Assembly: GCA_945863205.1 (NCBI GenBank)
Contig: CAMAZK010000017.1
Span: forward strand, 1-36,830
Length of the DNA: 36,830 bases
Reading direction: 5' to 3'
Source of the DNA: Akkermansia muciniphila
Lineage (GTDB): Bacteria > Verrucomicrobiota > Verrucomicrobiia > Verrucomicrobiales > Verrucomicrobiaceae
The position numbers were made by a program, and so were the translations under genes. The notes beneath the pieces were generated by a model. That model was not told where the DNA came from. It did not search any database and saw only the letters and a list, made by a program, of their open reading frames with translations. Shown here in pieces: positions 1 through 8,678 of this stretch (positions are counted from its first letter, which is position 1; each line of letters starts with the position of its first letter).

Positions 1-169
1 GATCCGACAAGGTCGAAAAATCCGGCCTCTGACCATCACATTCCAGATGAGTCAGGACACGCAGGCTTTCAATGTTGGCGGCCACCATAACCATCCGCTG
101 CTGTTGATCGTGAATGTATTTTTCGAGGTTGGCGATTTTCGCCTGAATAGGAAGATTTTCGTTTTCCAT
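1..169 (-). CDS. Small coiled-coil-like hypothetical protein, truncated at window edge
   Basis: Reverse-strand reading from ATG at 169: MENENLPIQAKIANLEKYIHDQQQRMVMVAANIESLRVLTHLECDGQRPDFSTLSD..., open to the window edge; follows the coupling-protein gene on the same strand. Absent from the ORF track because it has no stop in the window. Confidence 0.6.
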   Translation of the reverse strand, partial: MENENLPIQAKIANLEKYIHDQQQRMVMVAANIESLRVLTHLECDGQRPDFSTLSD

Positions 170-227
170 CGCGAGGAAGTTTGGATTGAAGGGTTATTGG
201 CGGGTGGTTGCGAGTGCCCAAGGGGCT

Positions 228-1733
228 TCACTTCCACCAGTCCGGGATCTTCCCGGCGCCATCCATGGCGGGGATGCGCATTTTGATTTTGTTCTTCGAC
301 GGGTGGACGATCCAGGCGGTGGCGTCCGGCATTTTCATGAGCTCGCCGGGCTGCACTTCGTAGTCCCACTCCTTGTTCACGGTGGTGCTGCTGTTGGCCC
401 CCATGAAGCCGGAGGACTTGGATTTCTTCGTCTTCTCGACTTTGGCGATGAACTCGGCCACGGCCTGGGCACCTTCAGGGTCGGGCTGGCGGAAGGCGAT
501 GCGGGAGCGGCAGTTTAGGGTGAGCACCTGGGCGGTTTCTTTGCCGAGCACGGGGAACAAGGAAGCATCACTCTGCATGCCGAGGATAAGGCAGCAGTTC
601 GCGGCACGCAGGCGGTCGATGACGTTGTGGTCGGAAATGCCGTCCTCGCTGGCGGTGGCCAGGGCCTGAAACTCATCCATGAGGGCGATGAGCAGGTTTT
701 CTCCCTTGCGCTCGGACTTCGGCTTGTCGAAGCGCATCATCGCGTGCGTGTAGAAGAGCAGCTTGATGTAGGTGTTGATGTAGCGGCGCTCGGTCTGGAA
801 AGTCTGCGGCAGCGCGGTACAGAAGATGCGGCCTTTGTCAACGTCGGCGATGTCAATGGTGTTGGGCTCGTCCGAGCAGAAGACCTCGGCAATGTCCGGA
901 TGCGTGAAGAAGCCGAGCATGACCTTCAGCGTGCCGACGAGGCCTTCCTTCTGCTCGGCCGCCTTGGCGCTGAGGAAGGTCTGGTCAAAGTACTTTGCCA
1001 GCTTGATGCGCTCGGGCGTGCTGTCGGCATCCAGCAGTTCTTCAAAGATGGATTCCATCGCCGAGCTGTCCGTGAGGATCTCGTAGGCGCGCAGAACGTT
1101 CACCGGACGGCCCAGCGTCTCCAGCAGCTCAAAAGCACTGGTGAGCGCCTGTTGGGCGGCGGGTTTGAAGAAAGAGGACTGCTCCCCTTCGGTGAGGGAT
1201 GCGCCGGTATCGACCAGGTTCTTCGCATGCGTGGTGTAGGGGAGGCGGGGATCGGAAACGAGGTTGTAGCGCTCCTTCGGCTGCCACTTGCGGTCCAGCC
1301 GGTCCGGGCGCACCGCCAGCACGCAGATGGCCTCGGGCCGCCCATGCCCGGCGGCATGCTCCATGGCAAAGAAATGCTCGTCCCCCTTGGCACCGAGAAT
1401 CAGGCCGCCCCAGTTCGGACGCGAGACGGAGATCTGATGCAGCAGCGGATTGAAGCCCGAGGTCGTCTTGCCCACGCCGGTGTCTCCCGTGATCAGCCAG
1501 TGGCGCGTGAATTCCCCGGGCAGCCATTTGAGGTTCTTGTACTGCACGATGTAGTCCTTCTTGGAGAAATCCGGCTGCCACTTCAGCAGCACAAAAGCCC
1601 CCAGCACGCAGATAAAAGCCACCCCGCCGGTGACTTCGTTGATGCTGTCGTATTGAAACACATACCAAACGCCAAAGGTGGCGAGTCCGACGGCGAAGAG
1701 AAATTTGAGGAAGGAGAACATGACAGAAGACAT
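228..1733 (-). CDS. VirD4/TraD/TraG-like type IV coupling ATPase (TraM-recognition-type)
   Basis: N-terminal hydrophobic segments, Walker A ITGDTGVGKTTSG, Walker B-like LLIALMDEFQAL, RAANCCLILGMQSDASLFPVLGKETAQVLTLNCRSRIAFRQ typical of conjugative coupling proteins. Start chosen at MSSVMFSF (1733) or MFSFLKF (1721) rather than the ORF-track start at 1859. Confidence 0.75.
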   Translation of the reverse strand: MSSVMFSFLKFLFAVGLATFGVWYVFQYDSINEVTGGVAFICVLGAFVLLKWQPDFSKKDYIVQYKNLKWLPGEFTRHWLITGDTGVGKTTSGFNPLLHQISVSRPNWGGLILGAKGDEHFFAMEHAAGHGRPEAICVLAVRPDRLDRKWQPKERYNLVSDPRLPYTTHAKNLVDTGASLTEGEQSSFFKPAAQQALTSAFELLETLGRPVNVLRAYEILTDSSAMESIFEELLDADSTPERIKLAKYFDQTFLSAKAAEQKEGLVGTLKVMLGFFTHPDIAEVFCSDEPNTIDIADVDKGRIFCTALPQTFQTERRYINTYIKLLFYTHAMMRFDKPKSERKGENLLIALMDEFQALATASEDGISDHNVIDRLRAANCCLILGMQSDASLFPVLGKETAQVLTLNCRSRIAFRQPDPEGAQAVAEFIAKVEKTKKSKSSGFMGANSSTTVNKEWDYEVQPGELMKMPDATAWIVHPSKNKIKMRIPAMDGAGKIPDWWK

Positions 1734-1846
1734 CCCTGAGCGGAGGTGAGGAGTGATAGCCCGAATGTGCTCCGCTGTGACACATGTTCGATTGTTCGCG
1801 TCACACTGGGATCGTCCCTGGCTAGTTCCAGGTGAACTCTCACCCC

Positions 1847-4800
1847 ATGCCCCGCTCACTCACCTCCCAGCAACAAGGCAGCATCAGCCTGACAGAACTC
1901 GCTCAGACCATCAGCGACGACACCGGCGGCTTTCAGAACCATCTGGACAGGTCATTACGCCTGCCAGAGCGCAACGGGGGCACTGTGGAACTCAAGGTGC
2001 ATACTGAGCTCTTCAACAACCCGCTGACCGCAAAGGAAAACAGCCAGAACGCGGTTCAACTGGTCTATGACGCCCTCCATCGCGAGGTGGGGCAGCATGC
2101 CACCGAAGTGCTGTGGAACAGGAATCAGATGGAAAATGGGCGTGTGACAGTGGGACAAATCAAAGAGCTCCACAATTCGGTGCAGAATTTTCATCAAGCG
2201 CAGGCCGTGATTCGCGGACAGAGGAATGATTGGGACCAGCGTCGGCAGCAGAATGCCATGCCCCTGGCTGCACCCAGTCTGGATGCCCTGACGGCTGCCC
2301 CTGTGGCCCAGTTGAAAATATCAGATCAGGGGTCAGGCGGTGCCATCCTGACGCCGAGCGGAGTCGCCAAGGTGGAGCATTCCGCCATGGGCCGGGGAGC
2401 CTACGAGACAGCGCAGGTTGCCGCCGAGGCATTTGGCATGAACTCGCCCGACTGCCCGCTGCAGTTCACCCCCGTTGCGCTTTATACGGACCCCGCTTCC
2501 ATGCAGGCTGCGCATCAGGCGCTCACAAACTTCAAGGCCACTCCAGCAGGAGCGGGCAACGCATTGGTTGACCGGCATCTGGAAACCTTGGACCCTACCA
2601 GCCCGAACGCAGGTGACGCTGGCGTCAGCGTGGCCGCCCGGGTGGATGGACGCCCGCTGAACCGCCTGAAAATCGAAGAGAAGATCGCCCTTTTCCAAGG
2701 CGGGCAACTGGCAGCGGACATTGGCAAGGCCTCGGTGCTCTGCCCTGTGCTGGGTTTGAATGATCATGTAGGTCCCAATGCCAACGGAAAACTCGGCCCT
2801 GGATCCTTCGTGGGGGGGCAGCAGAACATTTCCAACCTGATGCTGGACAACCAGACCGGGCGCTTGGTGGCGATCGACTACGCCCCGACACCGAAGGGAG
2901 ACATCACTGCGCAGGGCATGTCCAATGGCTATGGTTCGGCCGGACCTGACAACGCTGTGGCGTCCCTGGCCTCCTTCGTCACCCGGGCGGCGGAGTCTCC
3001 CGAGGCCTACGAAAAAGCGGTGAATCAAATGCTGGCCAGGAACGGAAGCGTTTGTCCCCTGGCTGGCACGATGACGGCCTTTCTGATACCCGATGATGCC
3101 GATGGGGACCGCTATCTTTCGCATGAGGAAAAGCGGGCCTTTGATCTTCATGTCACTCCCGAGCAGCAGCGCGCGTTCGCAAAACAAATACTCAATGGAG
3201 CTGTCGAGGGGCTCTCGTATCTTCAGGAGCACCAGCAGGAACTGGCACATGCGGTAGAGAACAGTTCCCAGCGCTGCGGCATGACCGAGGGCTACCGGCG
3301 GAACTTCATCCAACCACAGGAGATGGCGAACCTGCATGTGGGTCTGGAGGGCATGAACTTCCCGCACCTGCGCGCCAACCTCGCGGCGGTGTCTCAGGGG
3401 CAAGTGGCCCCCAACGCATTACAGGTGCCGTCCTTTAAAGCGCCCAGTCTTTACTCTCTTGAGGTGTTGGCCGAGCAGGCGATGGAAGGAGCAGGCCTGA
3501 AGCCGCATCTGGATGGGTTCAATGCTGGCAACGGCTATGGACTGCACATCACTCCGGAGCAGATGATCACACGGGAGCTGAAGGCGAAGATTGAAGGCAA
3601 GGTGAAAAAGTCTTTGGATGAAGGCAGGACGGCGGACGCCTGCACCGAGGCGCGCGCCATGCTGGATGAGGCGATGAGGGGCAAGCTCGCCGTTGTGGAA
3701 AAAATCAACGCTCGTGCCGATGTCGGCGTTAACCGACCCTTCGCTCTCGAAGCCGCCCTCAAAAACGACTACGCCAGTCCCGAGGCCTTTGAGCGCTCCT
3801 ATTTCCGTGGCGCGGCGCCTGCGGAGGCGAAGGTGGAAAATGCTGTCGTCCAGCAGGTGGCCGCTGCTAACCCACCCATCGAAGCACGCGTTCCGCTGCA
3901 AAATCTGCCGCCGCCGTTGGATGGGGCGCCTTCCAAGGTGGCGAAGACAAACATTCCCGCCAAAACCGACGAAACCGGAGTGGCCTCTCAGCCCCCTGAG
4001 GTCACTCCGGCGGCACCACAGCTTCCACAGACGGCGATTGATCAGGCTGGGCCTGGCGTCCCCCCCCTGGCGGTGCAGGCCCTCGAAAATGATATCCGAA
4101 ATACCGAGGCTGCTCTGGCGATCATCGAAGCCCAGATCAAAGATCCCTCCAAGCGGTCCTACTCCAGCAATCAGTCTCCAGATGCGGACAACCTGCCGGA
4201 ACTCCAGCAGCGCCATGCCGAAAAGCAGCAGCAACTGCAAGCGCTGAGAACACAACTCGCGCAGCAGACTGTGGCCCCGACGCCGGAAGTGACGCCTGCT
4301 TCGATCCCAGTTTCCAGTTCCGGCTCGCTCTCTGCTCCAGCGCAGGATGCCGATCTCTCCGCGCCGCTGCCAGTGGATGAGGGGCCGGACCTTTCTGCCG
4401 CCAGTGACATGCGGTTTCCCTCGCCGCCAACCGACCCACCGCCCCCGCCACCGGACGACCAAGACGTGGCAGATCTGAACCAGGGCGCCGGTCTGTCTGT
4501 GCCGGCAGCGGCATCCCCGAGCCGTGTCACTCTCACGACTGACGCCATTGATCAAATGATCAAACAGGACTTCATGAAGCCTTCTGCCTGGTCCCCAGAG
4601 ACGGCGCAAAAACGCAACGCTCCTAACTACACGGAATCAGACAGTTACTCCAACACCAGCTCTGAGCGCCAAGAGTTCTCCAAACTCGACCGCCGTGCTG
4701 TGGAAATGCGCATGATCGAGACGCTGGAGATTCAGCCCCGTCAGGAGCACATCACCAAACTTGAGCAGCAGCTCGACGACTTGCATCAGACTTATGGGGC

Positions 4801-6664
4801 CGGTTCCACCCGGCCTGAGATCGCAGCCCTCAATGAAGAACTCGATCAGCTCTACGAAGAAGTGGATGTGTATGAGACTCGGGTGGCCGCCTTGCAGGAG
4901 TCTTTCAAGACCGACCTGCCTAAAGATCGCCTCGCCGCCATCAACCAAAAGCAGCAGGCCCTCAATGCATCGGTCGAACAAAAAATGAAGCAACCGGGCA
5001 TCCAGTTCGGCGGGGACGTGAAAACCAACGATGGAAACCCACGCCAGGAGCATGAACTGACCGTGAGTGCCGGGGCTGCGGCGAAAAGCTTCGTTGGCAA
5101 TGTGCCCGCAGGGGGTATCGCACCCGACAAACTGGCCGAGCAGATCAAGGAATCTTACAAGAAAGCTTACCAGTACGATGGGCCCGCCAGACTCGATGAT
5201 GATGGCAGGCAGCAGCGGGTGAAAGGGGCGAATGAGCGCAGGATTAGTCCTCAGGAGATAGACCGCGTCGCTGCTGAGATGAAGCCGACGATCGATCAGG
5301 TCAACGCTCTCCAACAGGAAATCCGTGTGCTTGAGACCAAGAGCCTTGATGACATTCAGCAGGAAATCGAGGCAGATCCCAGCCTCATCCCTGATGCGCA
5401 GACACGACAAAACCTCCAGCAGGCGCAGGCCAAGCTTCAGGCAGCCGAAACCACGCTCGGTGAATGCGAGGCGCAGCTCCAAGTGCTCAACACGCCCATT
5501 CCGGCGAAAGATCTCCTAGATCCCTCCCTGGAGGTTTTGGCCGCAGCCAACCAGGTGGAACAGGCCGTGCAAAAACATGGCAGTCTTGAACAGGCTCGGC
5601 AGCATTTTGGCAACGAAGCGGACAAGGCCAGGACCATGATGTTCGTGGCGGATGAGGCAAAAAACGTTCTTTTGGGAGAACGAGCCGTAGCCATCCAGCA
5701 ACAAAACCAAGCCGCTGTCGCTGATCTGAAGGCCCAGCAGGCCAAGCTCCTGCAGGACTTCCACGATCAAAAGCAGGCGCAGGCAGCCGCTATCAAGCCA
5801 GACCGTGCCCAGGGCGCATCCGTCGAGCTTGCGCAAGACAAGTTGGCGAAGGACCTCAGGCCTCTCGATGCGCAGATCGCCGCGCTCGACGCGGCCGAAA
5901 CAAAATTGCAGTCAGACGTGGCGGCCCTCGAAAAGCAGCACGCCGATCTGAAAAGTGCCAAAGTCAAAGAACTCGCTGAAAACCCGGATCTCATCGCCAA
6001 CGACGATCAGCTTCGCACACGCGAGGAGCTGGATCGTGCGCAAGCCAAGCAGGAGGCCGCCACCGCGCGGCTCGGTCATTGTGAAGATCAGCTAAAGAAA
6101 CTCGGATCCCCTGGTGTGGGGGACCGCATCAAAGCCGTGGCCCAGCATGGCGGCCTGCGGCAGGCCCGCGAGCACTACCAGAACGAAATCCAAAAGGCGG
6201 AGCAGGGCAAAGCGCTCGCTGGTCAGGAGATCGACCAGCTCCTCAGTCCGGTCGCTGACCGTGCGCTCGCGAATGACCCCGCCGCTGTCAAATTAGGCCA
6301 GGACATCCAGGTGCTCCGGCAGCAGGAGGCCCAGTTGCGCCTGCAAAACCTGTTTCCGCGGCAAGCCTTGGAGCAGCAGCGCACGGGCATCGAAGACAAG
6401 GCGCTTGCAGAAAACAAGGTGCGGACCCGGGACATGCTCAATCGTGAGCCTAGCAAAAGCGCCCTGTCGCAGGACCCGAAGAAAAACCAAGTCAATGCGG
6501 GAACCCAGCAAAACCAGGAGGAGCGTCAGGAACGCGATGAGCGCCTCAAAACAGTGGCCCCCAAGAAAGACACCGAAGGCCCTGGCAGCAATGCCCTCCG
6601 CAACACTTGGAAACGCACCGCCCCCAGCGTGTCGCAGGGCGGCGGCGTCAAGGTGCCTCAGTAA
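1847..6664 (+). CDS. Giant (~1605 aa) multidomain protein: atypical-kinase-like N-terminal region, EF-hand-like loop, Pro-rich linker, long coiled-coil C-terminus
   Basis: Single long ORF (1832 or 1847 start). GSGGAILTPSGVAKVEH, then LGLNDHVG...NISNLMLDNQTGRLVAIDYA; DADGDRYLSHEE; PPTDPPPPPPDD; extended Glu/Gln/Ala/Leu-rich heptad-like regions. Confidence 0.7.
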   Translation: MPRSLTSQQQGSISLTELAQTISDDTGGFQNHLDRSLRLPERNGGTVELKVHTELFNNPLTAKENSQNAVQLVYDALHREVGQHATEVLWNRNQMENGRVTVGQIKELHNSVQNFHQAQAVIRGQRNDWDQRRQQNAMPLAAPSLDALTAAPVAQLKISDQGSGGAILTPSGVAKVEHSAMGRGAYETAQVAAEAFGMNSPDCPLQFTPVALYTDPASMQAAHQALTNFKATPAGAGNALVDRHLETLDPTSPNAGDAGVSVAARVDGRPLNRLKIEEKIALFQGGQLAADIGKASVLCPVLGLNDHVGPNANGKLGPGSFVGGQQNISNLMLDNQTGRLVAIDYAPTPKGDITAQGMSNGYGSAGPDNAVASLASFVTRAAESPEAYEKAVNQMLARNGSVCPLAGTMTAFLIPDDADGDRYLSHEEKRAFDLHVTPEQQRAFAKQILNGAVEGLSYLQEHQQELAHAVENSSQRCGMTEGYRRNFIQPQEMANLHVGLEGMNFPHLRANLAAVSQGQVAPNALQVPSFKAPSLYSLEVLAEQAMEGAGLKPHLDGFNAGNGYGLHITPEQMITRELKAKIEGKVKKSLDEGRTADACTEARAMLDEAMRGKLAVVEKINARADVGVNRPFALEAALKNDYASPEAFERSYFRGAAPAEAKVENAVVQQVAAANPPIEARVPLQNLPPPLDGAPSKVAKTNIPAKTDETGVASQPPEVTPAAPQLPQTAIDQAGPGVPPLAVQALENDIRNTEAALAIIEAQIKDPSKRSYSSNQSPDADNLPELQQRHAEKQQQLQALRTQLAQQTVAPTPEVTPASIPVSSSGSLSAPAQDADLSAPLPVDEGPDLSAASDMRFPSPPTDPPPPPPDDQDVADLNQGAGLSVPAAASPSRVTLTTDAIDQMIKQDFMKPSAWSPETAQKRNAPNYTESDSYSNTSSERQEFSKLDRRAVEMRMIETLEIQPRQEHITKLEQQLDDLHQTYGAGSTRPEIAALNEELDQLYEEVDVYETRVAALQESFKTDLPKDRLAAINQKQQALNASVEQKMKQPGIQFGGDVKTNDGNPRQEHELTVSAGAAAKSFVGNVPAGGIAPDKLAEQIKESYKKAYQYDGPARLDDDGRQQRVKGANERRISPQEIDRVAAEMKPTIDQVNALQQEIRVLETKSLDDIQQEIEADPSLIPDAQTRQNLQQAQAKLQAAETTLGECEAQLQVLNTPIPAKDLLDPSLEVLAAANQVEQAVQKHGSLEQARQHFGNEADKARTMMFVADEAKNVLLGERAVAIQQQNQAAVADLKAQQAKLLQDFHDQKQAQAAAIKPDRAQGASVELAQDKLAKDLRPLDAQIAALDAAETKLQSDVAALEKQHADLKSAKVKELAENPDLIANDDQLRTREELDRAQAKQEAATARLGHCEDQLKKLGSPGVGDRIKAVAQHGGLRQAREHYQNEIQKAEQGKALAGQEIDQLLSPVADRALANDPAAVKLGQDIQVLRQQEAQLRLQNLFPRQALEQQRTGIEDKALAENKVRTRDMLNREPSKSALSQDPKKNQVNAGTQQNQEERQERDERLKTVAPKKDTEGPGSNALRNTWKRTAPSVSQGGGVKVPQ

Positions 6665-6738
6665 TCAATGGAATGAAAGTGACACCGTTCCGCCTCGCCG
6701 GTAAATTGTTCCGCCTCTGATCCTCCTTCGCCGTCACC

Positions 6739-8592
6739 ATGGACACCACACCTTCTCTTCATCCTGCAGATGATTTTGACCAAACGATCAAAGTGCGCAC
6801 CCCCCAGGCCGGGGCGATGTACTTCAATCGCTACAAGCTCACGCGCATCCTCGGACGCGGCGGCATGGGGGTCGTCTGGCTCGCGGATGACTTGAAGCTG
6901 GAGCGGCCCGTGGCGCTGAAGTTTCTGCCAAGCCTGATCGGACTCGATCCCTCGGCGGTCAAGGAACTCAAGACGGAGACGCGCCGCGGACTGGAGCTTT
7001 CGCATCCCAACATCGTCCGCATTTATGACTTCGTGGACGACGAGGATGTGGCGGCCATCTCGATGGAGTTTGTCAATGCGCGGACTCTCTCCGAACTGAA
7101 GACGGAAACCGAGACCGGCGTCTTTACCGCCGACCAGGTGGCCAAATGGCTGCCGGGCGTCTGCGAGGCGCTCGATTACGCGCATTTCCAATGCAAGGTC
7201 GTCCACCGCGACCTGAAGCCCTCGAACATCATGGCCAACCTCGGCGATGACAAAGCGAAGATCGCCGACTTCGGCATCGCCCGCAGCATCTCGGACACAA
7301 TGAGCCGCCTGTCGGTCTCGCAGCTCGGCGTCAGTGGCACCCTGCCCTACATGAGCCCCCAGCAGGCGATGGGGGAGAAGCCCGCGCCCACGGATGACGT
7401 GTACTCCCTCGGGGCCACCATTTACGAGCTGCTCTCCGGCAAACCGCCTTTTTTCCGTGGAGACATCCCCTCCCAGATCACTTCGAAGATCCCGCCCAGC
7501 ATGTTCGAGCGGCGGGAGGAGCTGGAGATCAAGGCGGAGGACTCCATTCCGAAGGAGTGGGAGGCCGTCATCGCCGCCTGCCTGCAAAAGGATCCAACGC
7601 TGCGGCCGCCAAGCGCCGGCAAGCTGCTGGAGCTGCTCGGCCTGAAGGGCGGCACCAGCGCCTACACCAAGACCTTCGTCATGCCGGGCGCCGCCGCCCC
7701 GCCCGCCGCCAAGAGCGAAGCCAGGAGCCGGATGCCGATCTACGCGGCGGCGGCGGTCGCCGTCGTTGCCGCAGGCTCGGCTTTTTACTTCAAATCGACC
7801 ACACCCGCACCGACCGCTGCGGTGCCGCCCTCCGGCGCTGCGCCGGTGGTCGCCGTGCCGACGGAGGTCGTCACCGCTCCTGCCCCGACCCCGGCGACAC
7901 CAGAGCCTGCTGCAGCAGCGCCCGTTTTGATGCCCGCCGCGACCGGCGGGGAAGCGCCACCGGCCACGGTGACTGCGGCGGCACCTGAATCCGTTCCGAC
8001 ACCGGCTGCACCGGTGCCTGCTCCCGTCATGGTCGCCGCCGCGCCCCCGGAAGCGTTGCCCACACCCGCGATCCCGACGACCGGTGCCATGCCGCTCACC
8101 TTGGAAGGAGCGGCACTTACACAGCCCCCGCCCGCTTCCGCTGATGCGCCGCTGGTTGGCGGCCTTCCCCCGGCGGCCATGATCCAGCCTCCAGTTTCAG
8201 AGCCTCCGAATGGTCACTGGCCCATCGCCATGCTCTTTCCCACCCCGCCGCACGCCTCGTACTCGGAAAACGGCCGCCGCCGCCTGCTTTATGAGGTCCA
8301 GGGCCTGCTGAAGAAACAGAGCCTCTACACCTCGACCCAGGACGGCAAGGAGGGAAAGGGCACTCACAACGCGATCATCCTCTTCCAGGCCAAAAACGGC
8401 CTGGTACCCAACGGTCTGCTCGACGGTCCGACGCTCACGGCCATGTCCCTCGCCACAGAAACCGACGTTGCCGATTGGAGGTCCCCCGCCGCAGCGGGGG
8501 CGTACTCCGGCAGGAGGGCGGTGATCAAGGAAGAACCCAACATGCTTCAGCGTGCTGGCCAGTCCATCGGGCGCCTTTTCAAACGGGACTGA
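6739..8592 (+). CDS. Ser/Thr protein kinase with single TM segment, Pro/Ala-rich linker and C-terminal peptidoglycan-binding-like domain
   Basis: GRGGMGVVWLADDLKLERPVALKFL, HRDLKPSNIM, DFGIARS, PYMSPQQ; TM-like YAAAAVAVVAAGSAFYF; C-term LLYEVQGLLKKQSLYT...GTHNAIILFQAKNGLVPNGLLDGPTLTAM resembles PG_binding_1. Confidence 0.9.
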   Translation: MDTTPSLHPADDFDQTIKVRTPQAGAMYFNRYKLTRILGRGGMGVVWLADDLKLERPVALKFLPSLIGLDPSAVKELKTETRRGLELSHPNIVRIYDFVDDEDVAAISMEFVNARTLSELKTETETGVFTADQVAKWLPGVCEALDYAHFQCKVVHRDLKPSNIMANLGDDKAKIADFGIARSISDTMSRLSVSQLGVSGTLPYMSPQQAMGEKPAPTDDVYSLGATIYELLSGKPPFFRGDIPSQITSKIPPSMFERREELEIKAEDSIPKEWEAVIAACLQKDPTLRPPSAGKLLELLGLKGGTSAYTKTFVMPGAAAPPAAKSEARSRMPIYAAAAVAVVAAGSAFYFKSTTPAPTAAVPPSGAAPVVAVPTEVVTAPAPTPATPEPAAAAPVLMPAATGGEAPPATVTAAAPESVPTPAAPVPAPVMVAAAPPEALPTPAIPTTGAMPLTLEGAALTQPPPASADAPLVGGLPPAAMIQPPVSEPPNGHWPIAMLFPTPPHASYSENGRRRLLYEVQGLLKKQSLYTSTQDGKEGKGTHNAIILFQAKNGLVPNGLLDGPTLTAMSLATETDVADWRSPAAAGAYSGRRAVIKEEPNMLQRAGQSIGRLFKRD

Positions 8593-8678
8593 GAGAGGAG
8601 AAAACGGCTGCCGTGCGGCGGTTCCCAGCCTCATTTGCAGAGCAGGAAGCCCGGCCGGACACACACGTCACCTGCCTG

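Noticed and set aside
627-1739. 370-aa plus-strand ORF
   Set aside because: Antisense to the coupling ATPase, which carries Walker A/B motifs.
1776-1805. TGTGAC...GTCACA inverted repeat with 18-nt spacer in the coupling-protein/giant-protein intergenic region
   Set aside because: Only 6-bp arms with a long spacer; plausible by chance without comparative support.
2333-4609. Long minus-strand ORFs 2333-3403 and 3419-4609
   Set aside because: Antisense to the giant protein; no recognisable domains, Arg/His/Gly-rich shadow composition.
7800-8170. Low-complexity Pro/Ala/Thr repeat-like DNA
   Set aside because: Explained as the flexible linker of the Ser/Thr kinase rather than a separate repeat element.
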